Origin: Anaerolineae bacterium
GTDB taxonomy: Bacteria > Chloroflexota > Anaerolineae > Caldilineales > Caldilineaceae
DNA: 64,000 nt
Assembly: GCA_030432295.1 (NCBI GenBank)
Contig: JAUIHI010000009.1
Location: 124,001-188,000, forward strand
Direction of reading: 5' to 3'
The notes under the pieces are model-generated. The model was not told where the DNA came from, ran no database searches, and saw nothing but the letters and a program-made list of their open reading frames with translations. The stretch's first letter is position 1. Each line of letters begins with the position of its first letter. Below, in pieces: positions 15,771-23,383 of the stretch. A program made the position numbers and the translations under genes.

Positions 15771-17204
15771 TTACATATGAATTGGGTGACCCTCGACCGC
15801 GTGAGCCGCTTCCATCAACACCTCGCCCAGTGTCGGGTGGGCGTGGACGTTACGGGCAATCTCTGCCGGGGTGATCTCCATCATCTGGGCCAGGCTGATC
15901 TCCGGCAGCAGTTCGGTGGCGTCGGGTCCGACGATATGCGCGCCCAGAATTTCGCCATATTTGGCATCGGAGATGAGCTTGACAAAGCCAGTCCGCGCCC
16001 CCAATGCCTGGGCTTTGCCGTTGGGCATAAAGGGGAATTTGCCCACTTTGATGTCGTGGCCTTCGGCTTTGGCCTGTGCTTCGGTCAAGCCCATACTGGC
16101 AACCTGGGGCTGGCAATAGGTGCAGCGGGGCAGGAAGCGGTAGCGCTCGGCGGGGATGGGCATTGTCTCCACCCCGGCGATAGTCTCTGCGGCCACAATG
16201 CCCTGGGCGCTGGCTACGTGGGCCAGGGCCAGCTTGCCCGTACAGTCGCCGATGGCGAAGATGTGCGCCACATTCGTGCGCATCACCTCATCGATCCCCA
16301 CAAAGCCCCGCTTGTCCGTGTCTACGCCCGTGGCATGCAGGCCCAGTTTGTCGGTGTTGGGACGAATGCCGATCGCCATCAGCACTTTGTCGGCTTCAAT
16401 CGTCTCCGTCTCGCCGCTCTTCACATTCTTGACGGTGACAGTCACGCCCGCGTCGGTCTTCTCCACCTGCTCCGTGCGCGTGCCGGTCAGCAGACGAATG
16501 CCTGCTTTTTTGAAGCTCTTTTCGACTTCAGCACAGACCTCCGCATCTTCCAGGGGCAGAACGGTCTCCATCATCTCCACAATCGTCACGTCCACGCCAT
16601 AGGTATTGTAGACGTAGCTGAATTCCATCCCAATCGCGCCGGAGCCGACGACGACTAACTTTTTGGGCAGATTCTCCAGCACCAGCGCGTCCCGGTATTG
16701 GATCACCCGATCCCCGTCGATCTCCACGCCGGGCAAGGAGGCCGCCCGCGCGCCCGTGGCCAGAATGATATTGGCCGCGCTGACCGTGCGCTCTTCTTTG
16801 ACTTCAGCGTATTCTGAGCCACCGACGCGGATGCTGTGGGAATTCACAAAGACGCCGTGGCCGTTGATGACGTCGATTTTATTCTTCTTCATCAGAAAAG
16901 CTACGCCTTTGGTCTGGCGGTCTACAATCCCCCGGCTGCGGGAGACGGCTTTGCTGAAATCGACGGTCAGGTTTTCAAAGCCGAAACCGAAATCCGCGGC
17001 ATCGTGCAAAGTTTCCAGCACCTCTGCGTTGTGGATCAGCGCTTTGGTAGGAATGCATCCCCAGTTCAGGCAGACGCCGCCCAGATTTTCCCGCTCCACC
17101 ACTGCGGTCTTCAGCCCCAATTGGGCCGCCCGGATTGCCGCCACATAGCCCCCCGGTCCACCGCCGAGAACGAGAACGTCGTAGTCGTAATTGTGTGTTG
17201 CCAC
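15771..17204 (-). CDS. lpdA: dihydrolipoyl dehydrogenase (E3)
   Basis: This is a 477-residue FAD-dependent disulfide oxidoreductase that re-oxidises dihydrolipoamide in 2-oxo-acid dehydrogenase complexes, passing electrons to NAD+. It has the FAD Rossmann motif GGGPGGYVAAIRA, the redox pair in GGVCLNWGCIPTKAL, the NAD motif VVGSGAIGMEFSYV and the C-terminal His-Glu dyad region HAHPTLGEVL. The GTG start at 17204 follows an AGGAGG site. The E2 gene lies upstream on the same strand, separated by a repeat-filled gap of about 190 bases. It probably serves both E2 enzymes of this window and the glycine cleavage system. Confidence 0.95.
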   Translation of the reverse strand: MATHNYDYDVLVLGGGPGGYVAAIRAAQLGLKTAVVERENLGGVCLNWGCIPTKALIHNAEVLETLHDAADFGFGFENLTVDFSKAVSRSRGIVDRQTKGVAFLMKKNKIDVINGHGVFVNSHSIRVGGSEYAEVKEERTVSAANIILATGARAASLPGVEIDGDRVIQYRDALVLENLPKKLVVVGSGAIGMEFSYVYNTYGVDVTIVEMMETVLPLEDAEVCAEVEKSFKKAGIRLLTGTRTEQVEKTDAGVTVTVKNVKSGETETIEADKVLMAIGIRPNTDKLGLHATGVDTDKRGFVGIDEVMRTNVAHIFAIGDCTGKLALAHVASAQGIVAAETIAGVETMPIPAERYRFLPRCTYCQPQVASMGLTEAQAKAEGHDIKVGKFPFMPNGKAQALGARTGFVKLISDAKYGEILGAHIVGPDATELLPEISLAQMMEITPAEIARNVHAHPTLGEVLMEAAHAVEGHPIHM

Positions 17205-17212
17205 TTGTGCCT

Positions 17213-17387
17213 CCTATTGCGTACTGCGTACTGCGTATTGCGTAGGTAGTGACGTCGACGGCACGATTGGGAGATGGCGGGATGTGAGAAAAGCCACTGA
17301 CGAATATTCTGGCAACATCACTACACGCCAACCCGCAAAAAGCACCTGATCAACACTACTTACGCAATACGCAGCACGCAATACATC
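17213..17387. repeat. GCGTACT-type 7-nt inverted repeat
   Basis: The left array TATTGCGTACTGCGTACTGC (from 17215) is answered by ACGCAATACGCAGCACGCAA (from 17362), with an unrelated core of about 115 bases. It fills the gap between the E2 and E3 genes. Confidence 0.8.
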
Positions 17388-17396
17388 TGCGAATAA

Positions 17397-18647
17397 TTAT
17401 CCCCAATTTTCCAACACTTGCACTACTCTCCCCACAAATCCATCCGCCTCTGCGCCGTCGAGAATCCGGTGATCGAAGGAGAAGCTGAGATAACACATCG
17501 GGCGGATGACGATAGCGTCGTCGGCGCTGGGCAGCAGGGGGTGCCCGCCGCTGCGCACGACGGGCCGTTTTTCAATTTTGCCGATGCCCAGAATCCCCGC
17601 CTGGGGCTGGTTGATGATGGGCGTGCCCAGCAGACTGCCGCTGACGCCGTGATTTGTGACGGTAAATGTGCCGCCCTGCAGCTCGTCCGGGCTGAGTTTG
17701 TTGGCCCGTGCCCGCTCGGCCAGGTCATTGACAGCCCGGCTCAGGCCTGCCAGATTCAGTTCGTCTGCGTCCCGGATGACGGGGACGAGCAGCCCATCGG
17801 GGACGGCGACAGCAATCCCCACGTGGATGCGCGGATGCAACAACAATCCCTCGGCGGTGAAGGAACTGTTCACCTGGGGATTGGCCCGCAATGCCTCGGC
17901 CACAGCGGCCACAAAATAGGGGGTGAAAGTCAGGTCGATGCCTTTGGCCGCGTACGCCGCTTTGTGGGCCTCCCGATGGCGCACCACCGCCGTCATATCC
18001 GCCTCGAAAAGTGCCATCACATGCGGGCTGGTACGCACGCTGCGCTCCATATGCTCGGCGATGGCCCGGCGCATGGGAGTCAGGGATTGGAGAGTGGGGA
18101 CTGGGGACTGGGGGGAGGGCGTCGTCTTCCCAGTCTCCAATCCCTTGTCCCCAGTCCCCAAAAAGTTCTCTACATCCTTCTTCGTCACCCGCCCGTGCAA
18201 CCCCGTGCCGGTGATGCTGTCCAAGTCCAGGCTGTGTTCCGCGGCCATCCGCGCCACGACAGGGCTGACGAACTCCCGGCCCGTGGGTTTGGGGATTGGG
18301 GATTGGGGATTGGGGATTGGAGATTGGGGATTGGGGACTGGGGACTGCTCACTGGTCACTGGGGACTGTTCAGTGCCCACTGACGGCTGTTCAGTGACCA
18401 CTGCCTCACCCGGCGCGCCGATATAGCCGATGACTGTACCGACCCGTACGGTCTGCCCTTCGCTGGCGGTAATCTGTAGGAGCGTACCCGCCGCGGGCGC
18501 GGGGATTTCTGTGTCGATTTTGTCCGTGCTGATCTCCAGCACAATCTCCTGGCGTTCCACCCGTTCGCCGGGCTGCTTCAACCAGCGGGAGACGGTTCCT
18601 TCCACAACCGTTTCGCCCAGTTGGGGCATTTTGATGGGGGTGGGCAT
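17397..18647 (-). CDS. dihydrolipoamide acyltransferase (E2) with repeat-derived linkers
   Basis: This is the 416-residue core of a 2-oxo-acid dehydrogenase complex and transfers acyl groups from lipoamide to CoA. Domains in order: lipoyl domain (Lys43 in STDKIDTEI), linker about 83-123, E3-binding domain 126-163 (SPVVARMAAEHSLDL ... GRVTKKDVENFL), linker 164-190, catalytic domain to the end with SFDHRILDGA. The DHR-x-x-DG form replaces the usual HHR, as in many E2s. Both linkers are translated 7-nt DNA repeats (PNPQSPI cycles). The ATG at 18647 has AAGGA 8 bases upstream. No E1 gene is adjacent; a second E2 with E1 subunits is at 25518-28843. Confidence 0.9.
   Translation of the reverse strand: MPTPIKMPQLGETVVEGTVSRWLKQPGERVERQEIVLEISTDKIDTEIPAPAAGTLLQITASEGQTVRVGTVIGYIGAPGEAVVTEQPSVGTEQSPVTSEQSPVPNPQSPIPNPQSPIPKPTGREFVSPVVARMAAEHSLDLDSITGTGLHGRVTKKDVENFLGTGDKGLETGKTTPSPQSPVPTLQSLTPMRRAIAEHMERSVRTSPHVMALFEADMTAVVRHREAHKAAYAAKGIDLTFTPYFVAAVAEALRANPQVNSSFTAEGLLLHPRIHVGIAVAVPDGLLVPVIRDADELNLAGLSRAVNDLAERARANKLSPDELQGGTFTVTNHGVSGSLLGTPIINQPQAGILGIGKIEKRPVVRSGGHPLLPSADDAIVIRPMCYLSFSFDHRILDGAEADGFVGRVVQVLENWG
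18083..18161. repeat. GGGGACT-type 7-nt inverted repeat encoding E2 linker 2
   Basis: GGGGACTGGGGACTGGGG and CCAGTCTCCAATCCC plus TCCCCAGTCCCC face each other around GGGCGTCGTC. It is read in frame as the segment between the E3-binding and catalytic domains (about residues 164-190). Confidence 0.85.
18290..18401. repeat. GGGGATT-type 7-nt array encoding E2 linker 1
   Basis: Six to seven GGGGATT words run into GGGGACT and CACTGGT words and a GGGGACTGTTCAGTG stretch. On the coding strand this reads TEQSPV, SEQSPV, PNPQSPI, PNPQSPI, i.e. a 7-residue cycle of the kind expected from a 7-nt word. Confidence 0.9.
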
Positions 18648-18689
18648 GGGGTGTGTCCTTTTGCTTCTTCCGTCAATATTTGGTCGAAG

Positions 18690-18720
18690 AAACGTGAGAT
18701 CACCGATTGCGCTCACGTTT
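18690..18720. repeat. AAACGTGAG inverted repeat upstream of E2
   Basis: AAACGTGAG and CTCACGTTT enclose a 13-base loop, and CACGTTTTGC continues the word. The word AACGTGAGATCA is shared with the perfect palindrome at 63082. Confidence 0.6.
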
Positions 18721-18750
18721 CACGTTTTGCAGGCTTCAATTGATTCTACT

Positions 18751-19698
18751 TCAGTTGCTGCTGACTCTCGTCATTCGTTCCCCCAACGTCGGCTCCGCCA
18801 TCTCGCCCGTATAGTAGAGATAGCGCTTGTCCGCCACTGTGGAGAAACCGCTATGCTGGCCATCCGGTGTCATGGCGACGATATTCATATACTGGCCGAC
18901 CCGGGGCTGCAACTGTTCGATCTCGGCCAGACACTCCTGGCCCGCTTCGTCCAGGCCCATCCCCATTTTCAGATAGAGAATGAGACTGCGCGCGGTGGAG
19001 ACCCGGATCGCCAGTTCGCCACTGCCCGTACAGGCCACCGCACCGTAGCGGTTGTCGCAATAGTTGCCCGCACCGATAATCGGCGAATCCCCCACCCGGC
19101 CCGGATATTTCCAGGCCAGGCCGCTGGTGCTGACCGCCGAGGCCAAATCGCCGTGGACATCCCGCACTAGATAATTGACAGTGCCGTGGGGAACCCGATC
19201 CTCCAGGTGCAGGGGAATGGTCAGTCGGCTGACCAGATGACACAGTTCGTCGCTGGTGAGTTCCACGCCCTTTTCCACAAAGCGTTCCCGCCAGCGCTCC
19301 AGCGAAGCCAGGGTGCGCTGATCCGCGGGCTTCTGCCCCAACTCCGCGGCCAGCCGTTCCGCGCCCCGGCCCGTCAGCAGTACGTGGGGCAGTTCTTCCA
19401 TGACTGCCCGGGCCAGACTGATGACATTGCCGTACTCCTGAACACCGGCCACCGCGCCGGTTTCCAGGGTGCGTCCATTCATCAGACTGGCGTCGAGTTC
19501 CACTTGCCCCAATAGATTGGGCAGACCGCTGAAGCCGACCGAATGTTCCTCCGGATCGTCTTCAGTCACCCGCGCGGCCAGCTCCGCGGCGTCGATGGCC
19601 GCGCCGCCCCGGCGCAGGAGTTCCATTGCGGCGACCGCGCCAGCCCGGCCATTTTCCGAGGCGACGATGACGGGGGCGACGTGAGAATTGGTGGGCAT
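18751..19698 (-). CDS. glycosylasparaginase-like Ntn hydrolase (isoaspartyl peptidase/L-asparaginase family)
   Basis: This is a 315-residue N-terminal-nucleophile hydrolase expected to cleave itself and then hydrolyse asparagine-linked or isoaspartyl substrates. The presumed nucleophile is Thr173 in HGTVN, where classical members have HDTVG/HDTIG. The downstream substrate loop GDSPIIGAGNYCDN and the ACTGSGE stretch are well kept. The Asp-to-Gly change before the nucleophile suggests a subfamily with altered processing or substrate. The ATG at 19698 has GGGGA upstream. It lies between the E2 gene and a NifU-N gene, with no clear shared role. Confidence 0.8.
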   Translation of the reverse strand: MPTNSHVAPVIVASENGRAGAVAAMELLRRGGAAIDAAELAARVTEDDPEEHSVGFSGLPNLLGQVELDASLMNGRTLETGAVAGVQEYGNVISLARAVMEELPHVLLTGRGAERLAAELGQKPADQRTLASLERWRERFVEKGVELTSDELCHLVSRLTIPLHLEDRVPHGTVNYLVRDVHGDLASAVSTSGLAWKYPGRVGDSPIIGAGNYCDNRYGAVACTGSGELAIRVSTARSLILYLKMGMGLDEAGQECLAEIEQLQPRVGQYMNIVAMTPDGQHSGFSTVADKRYLYYTGEMAEPTLGERMTRVSSN

Positions 19699-19722
19699 TG
19701 GGATCTTCCCCGTGGGGAGGGA

Positions 19723-19776
19723 ATGATGGGATGATGAGATAATGAACACTACGCCATTATCTCATCATCCCATCAT
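19723..19776. repeat. perfect 22-base-arm inverted repeat covering the NifU-N stop
   Basis: ATGATGGGATGATGAGATAA plus TG (19723-19744) is exactly complementary to 19755-19776. The units approximate GATGATGG/GATGATGA. The right arm contains the TGA stop of the NifU-N gene. Confidence 0.9.
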
Positions 19777-20039
19777 CCGGCCTCCAAAAATTCTTCGATA
19801 ATCGTTTGTACATTCCCATCCACTTCTTCCCACGCCGCCTCTGCCACTTTGTTCACAGTGACAAAATCCTGCACCAGAAAGACGTTATAGACATTTTCCA
19901 GAGCAAAAAGACGGGCTGCCAGTGGGTGGGCGGCTGCTTCCTCCGCTGTGGACGCGTTGAGCGGTCCGGTGAAATGCAGCCCGACAGCAGTGTATTTGTG
20001 GGCGTTTGGGTTGGGTGTCGGCTGAATCTGTATTGACAT
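19773..20039 (-). CDS. NifU N-terminal (Nfu_N) domain protein
   Basis: This is an 88-residue protein consisting only of a Nfu/NifU N-terminal domain (IQPTPNPNAHKYTA ... ENVYNVFLVQDFVTVNK ... WEEV). In larger proteins this domain is joined to the CxxC Fe-S scaffold domain, which is absent here. It may assist Fe-S carrier proteins. The ATG at 20039 begins the conserved sequence; a longer upstream frame has no family support. The stop codon lies in the repeat at 19723. Confidence 0.82.
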   Translation of the reverse strand: MSIQIQPTPNPNAHKYTAVGLHFTGPLNASTAEEAAAHPLAARLFALENVYNVFLVQDFVTVNKVAEAAWEEVDGNVQTIIEEFLEAG

Positions 20040-20106
20040 ACAGTCAAGTATAGCAGGGAGCGGCAAAGGGTTCAAAAGGGCGTGCGTAGATAGGGCAGAG
20101 TCTTTT

Positions 20107-20177
20107 TGCAAAGACGGATGCAAAGAAGCACGGATAGGGGATAAAGCCATCCATCTTTCTTTGCATCCGTCTTTGCA
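20107..20177. repeat. GCAAAGA-type inverted repeat
   Basis: TGCAAAGACGGATGCAAAGA pairs with TCTTTGCATCCGTCTTTGCA, around a core of about 30 bases (CACGGATAGGGG ... CATCCATC). It sits in the gap between the PhyH gene and the NifU-N gene; the rest of that gap shows nothing else. Confidence 0.85.
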
Positions 20178-20220
20178 GGTTCTTCTCGAATTCTGGCTAC
20201 GGCGCTGTGCAAGCCAATCC

Positions 20221-21189
20221 CTACGCACAGACCGGATTCTCTGCGTTCCAGCGGTTGAATTTGTCCATCTCAATCGACGCCAGATGATCTCGCGCGTTCT
20301 GCCATAGATTGTGCCAGGCCGCGGGGTCCCGCAGTTCTGTCTCCGGGTGCTGGCGGCTGCGGGCCACAAAGCCAGGAAAGGCCGGGCGTCCGGTGGCGTG
20401 GCCGATGGGATTGTAGCGGAGGTCAAAGCTCCAGCGCACTTCGTCGCTGCTGTTGGAGAAGGAGGCGTGGACCGTCAGCTTGTGCATAAAGAGGGCGTCG
20501 CCCCGTTCCATTGGCATCGCCACTGCTTTGCTGCCCCCCAGCAGTTTGCCGGGAATGCCCAGGCCGATATTTGTCGGGCAGTGGTCGATCAGTCCTTTGC
20601 GGTGGCTGCCCGGCCAAACCGACAGGCAGCCGTGCTTGACAGTGGCCCGGGTCAACGGAAACCAGACGGTCAGGATGTTCGAGTTGTCGGCTTCGGGCAG
20701 AACGACGCCGTTGTCCTGGTGGACCGGCGTTTTGCCCAACTGTACTCGCCCCTCTTCGTTCTTGGGCGTCAACCGTTCCGGCGGTTTCATCCGCACGTGC
20801 TGGACAGGATTCGAGTAGATTTCCGGGCCGATCAGCGACTCCACCGCGTCCAGCAGCCGTTCGTTGCGCAGGGCAGAAAAGACCGCCGGACCCGCCCAGA
20901 AAGGGGTATCCGGCTGGACATTGGCCTGGGGCAGGGAGAAGTCGAAATACTGGGCGTGGACCTTCCCGCTTTCCTGATAGACGCGGATCAGCCGTTCGCC
21001 GAAGGGCAAATCTTCGTGGGTGCTGCTGATCTCGCCTGCGGCATACAACTCCCCGGCCAAGTGGTCCAGCACGCCCTTATACTCCTCAATAATCGGGTCC
21101 AGGTCCTCTTCCGGGTCGAAGAGTCCCCGCACCAGCAAATAACCCTCTTCCTCAAATTGTGCGATCTGCTCGCTGGTCAGTGATCCCAT
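20221..21189 (-). CDS. phytanoyl-CoA dioxygenase (PhyH) family protein
   Basis: This is a 322-residue predicted Fe(II)/2-oxoglutarate oxygenase. The metal triad appears as the H-x-D in KTPVHQDNG and the distal His in FMHKLTVHASF, with an Arg for 2-oxoglutarate in EVRWSFDLRYN. PhyH-family enzymes hydroxylate small organic acids and natural products, and the substrate is not predictable. The start has a strong AGGAGG site. It is the last gene of the long minus-strand catabolic set and follows a Gfo/Idh gene, so it may act on the same compound class. Confidence 0.85.
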   Translation of the reverse strand: MGSLTSEQIAQFEEEGYLLVRGLFDPEEDLDPIIEEYKGVLDHLAGELYAAGEISSTHEDLPFGERLIRVYQESGKVHAQYFDFSLPQANVQPDTPFWAGPAVFSALRNERLLDAVESLIGPEIYSNPVQHVRMKPPERLTPKNEEGRVQLGKTPVHQDNGVVLPEADNSNILTVWFPLTRATVKHGCLSVWPGSHRKGLIDHCPTNIGLGIPGKLLGGSKAVAMPMERGDALFMHKLTVHASFSNSSDEVRWSFDLRYNPIGHATGRPAFPGFVARSRQHPETELRDPAAWHNLWQNARDHLASIEMDKFNRWNAENPVCA

Positions 21190-21206
21190 CGGTTGTTCCT
21201 CCTTTG

Positions 21207-21285
21207 ATAGTTGATTTGTTGGCTGGTTGATTAGTTGAATGGAGCCGACTCACAATACCCAATCAACTAATCAACCAATCAACCA
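21207..21285. repeat. GTTGATT-type 7-nt inverted repeat
   Basis: GTTGATTTGTTGGCTGGTTG and further words face AATCAACTAATCAACCAATC. The right end abuts the stop of the Gfo/Idh gene within two bases. This word contains TGA in one orientation and would not be tolerated in coding sequence that way. Confidence 0.85.
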
Positions 21286-21287
21286 CC

Positions 21288-22409
21288 TTAATTCGCCGTA
21301 TCCGCACCCATATTTTCGCCCCGCAGCAGGAAGGCCCGGATGTCGTAGCGGCCTGGGCGGATAGGTTCCAGATGGCCCGACTCCACCATCAGGTCCAGGG
21401 GATTGAGCCGGGTCTGCACGGGCATCACAACTTTTTCGTGCATCCGCGCCGATTCGTAGACCGCGTGGATCATCTGGAGTGCTTTGAAGCCATTTTCACC
21501 CCGGCCCCGGTGGGTGTCTGTCTTACCTTCCACCCAATCGGCCAGTTCGTCGGCTTGACCAGCGCCCCCTTCCAGCCACTCGAAGCGATTGCCCTGTTCG
21601 GCCACTTTGAAGAACTTGCCATCCGGCGCGTGGCGTTGCCACTGACCGCCGGTGTTGGCGTTCATCAGTTGCAGGTCTTCGGTAGTCATATTGATCATCC
21701 CGGCTGTGCCAAAGATGAGCGCGCCCTGGAAGTAATTGGGAATCAGATCGCTGAGGATCAGGGCGCGGGGGCCGCTGGCAAATTGGAAGACGGCCATGGC
21801 GGCGTCTTCGATGCGGGTGTTGCGTTCGTACTGGTCGGTCTTGCGCTCGATATTGCCCATCACCCACGTACATTCCGGGTCGTCCAGCAGATAGCGGTAC
21901 ATATCCGTCTGGTGGGAGCTGTAGTTGGGCAGCCCCGCGCCGCCAAAGCTCTGGATCAGATGCACGTCACCAATCGCGCCCTCGGCGATCAGATTCTTGG
22001 CCAGGGTGTAGGCGGGCAGGAAGCGTCGCTGGTGGGCAATCGCCAGCTTCACGCCGTTGCGCTGGCAGGCGATGAGCATCTGCTCTGCGTTCCCGATCGT
22101 GTCCGCCATCGGCTTCTCGCACAGAATTGCCTTCGGGCTGTAGGCAGCCGCGGCGATTGTCCAGGGCGCGTGGCCGCCGTGCCAGACGCAGATGGAGACC
22201 ACATCCGGGCGCTCCTTCTCCATCATTTCCCGGGCGTCGGTGTAGTGGTTGGGGGTGATGCTGTGGCGCTCGTTCTTCTCGGCCATCGCCGCCGGGTTGA
22301 CGTCGGCCAGGGCGACGATTTCATAGCGCCCCGAGTTCAAATAACCGGAAATGTGGTTGTTGGCAATGCCGCCGCAGCCAATCACTGCGGCGCGTAGTTT
22401 GTCGGCCAT
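21288..22409 (-). CDS. Gfo/Idh/MocA family oxidoreductase
   Basis: This is a 373-residue sugar or polyol dehydrogenase. The Rossmann start VIGCGGIANNHISGY is followed by the conserved CEKPMAD motif and a catalytic-type His region (NYSSHQTDMYRYL). The family oxidises or epimerises inositol, glucosides and related sugars using NAD(P). It starts with ATG after AAGGA. It lies between an SDR and a PhyH oxygenase in the minus-strand catabolic set. It shares only family-level likeness with the gene at 3454. Confidence 0.87.
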   Translation of the reverse strand: MADKLRAAVIGCGGIANNHISGYLNSGRYEIVALADVNPAAMAEKNERHSITPNHYTDAREMMEKERPDVVSICVWHGGHAPWTIAAAAYSPKAILCEKPMADTIGNAEQMLIACQRNGVKLAIAHQRRFLPAYTLAKNLIAEGAIGDVHLIQSFGGAGLPNYSSHQTDMYRYLLDDPECTWVMGNIERKTDQYERNTRIEDAAMAVFQFASGPRALILSDLIPNYFQGALIFGTAGMINMTTEDLQLMNANTGGQWQRHAPDGKFFKVAEQGNRFEWLEGGAGQADELADWVEGKTDTHRGRGENGFKALQMIHAVYESARMHEKVVMPVQTRLNPLDLMVESGHLEPIRPGRYDIRAFLLRGENMGADTAN

Positions 22410-22442
22410 TTTTGGTTTTTCCTTCTCTCTTTAGGGGGAGAA

Positions 22443-22522
22443 AGATATTGGGTATTAGGTATTGGGCAGTGTCACGGTGAGTCATTGCCGACAAATATCT
22501 AATACCCAATATCCAATATCTT
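22443..22522. repeat. TATTGGG-type 7-nt inverted repeat, intergenic
   Basis: AGATATTGGGTATTAGGTAT and ATATCTAATACCCAATATCC face each other over a 30-base core. It begins exactly at the stop codon of the SDR gene and lies in the leader of the Gfo/Idh gene. It is an intergenic relative of the copies inside 8054-12669. Confidence 0.9.
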
Positions 22523-23288
22523 ATACTGCTGTAAATCCGCCATCCACGCACAACACCTGCCCGGTCACCATCCGCGCCGCGGGGGAGGCCAGGTAGACGA
22601 CTGCGCCTGCGATCTCCTCTGGCTCGGCGATGCGGCCCATTGGCACTTTCTCCAGGTTTTTGGCAAAGGCCGGGTTCTTCACCGCTTCTTCCAGCAGAGG
22701 GGTGCGGGTGAAGGTGGGGGCGACCGCGTTGACCGTAATTTTGTTCAGCGCCCACTCCGCGGCCAGGGATCGGGTCATATTGCCCACCGCGCCTTTGGCC
22801 GACGCGTAGATAGCGCGCAGAGGGCCGCCCACCACACCGGCCTGGCTGCTAATTGTAATGATGCTGCCCTCGATATCGCGTTCGATCATCGAACGGGCCA
22901 CACCGGTGGCGATGAAGAATGCGCCTTTGAAGTTCACGTCGGAGATGTAATCGAACTCATCTTCCGTATAGTCCAGGGCCGGTTTGGGGCTGTTGTAGCC
23001 CGCGTTGCTCACCAGCACATCGATGCGGCCGTACTCGTCCAGCACCGCCTGTACAAAAGTATTGATGCTGGCGACTTTAGAGACGTCCAGCGGAAAAGCA
23101 ACCGCCTTCACTCCCAGTTTGCGGCAGTCGGCAGCCGTCGCCTCACACTCGGCCACTGTGCGGCTGCCCAAGGCCAGGTCCGCGCCGAACTGGGCGCAAC
23201 TTTCAGCAATCGACTTGCCAATCCCCCGCCCCGCGCCGGTGACGATGACGACTTTGCCGGATAGATCAAAACTGACTTGCTTTGTCAT
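22521..23288 (-). CDS. SDR family oxidoreductase
   Basis: This is a 255-residue classical short-chain dehydrogenase/reductase. It has the cofactor motif TGAGRGIGKS, NAGY after the fourth strand, the active-site Ser in TISSQAG and the YASAK catalytic pair (Tyr/Lys). The C-terminal GQVLCVDGGF is typical of FabG/gluconate-5-dehydrogenase-like enzymes. AAGGA precedes the ATG. It is probably a sugar or polyol dehydrogenase of this catabolic set. Confidence 0.87.
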   Translation of the reverse strand: MTKQVSFDLSGKVVIVTGAGRGIGKSIAESCAQFGADLALGSRTVAECEATAADCRKLGVKAVAFPLDVSKVASINTFVQAVLDEYGRIDVLVSNAGYNSPKPALDYTEDEFDYISDVNFKGAFFIATGVARSMIERDIEGSIITISSQAGVVGGPLRAIYASAKGAVGNMTRSLAAEWALNKITVNAVAPTFTRTPLLEEAVKNPAFAKNLEKVPMGRIAEPEEIAGAVVYLASPAARMVTGQVLCVDGGFTAV

Positions 23289-23307
23289 AAAAGTATCCTT
23301 CTCGTGT

Positions 23308-23380
23308 GGGACGACGGACGGCAGACGATGGACGAACGAATTGCGGCCTGGTTCGTCTTTCGTCCATCGTCCGTCGTCGA
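23308..23380. repeat. CGACGGA-type 7-nt inverted repeat
   Basis: ACGACGGACGGCAGACGATG plus GACGAAC is matched by GTTCGTCTTTCGTCCATCGT plus CCGTCGTC. The core is GAATTGCGGCCTG. It lies about 4 bases from the stop of the M24 peptidase gene. Confidence 0.85.
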
Positions 23381-23383
23381 TTT

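Noticed and set aside
15675-16658. 327-residue plus-strand frame over the lipoamide dehydrogenase gene
   Set aside because: It is antisense to a complete E3 gene with all redox motifs, and starts inside a repeat.
18290-18401. CRISPR array from the GGGGATT repeats
   Set aside because: The units are 7 nt with no spacers, no cas genes are nearby, and the stretch is translated.
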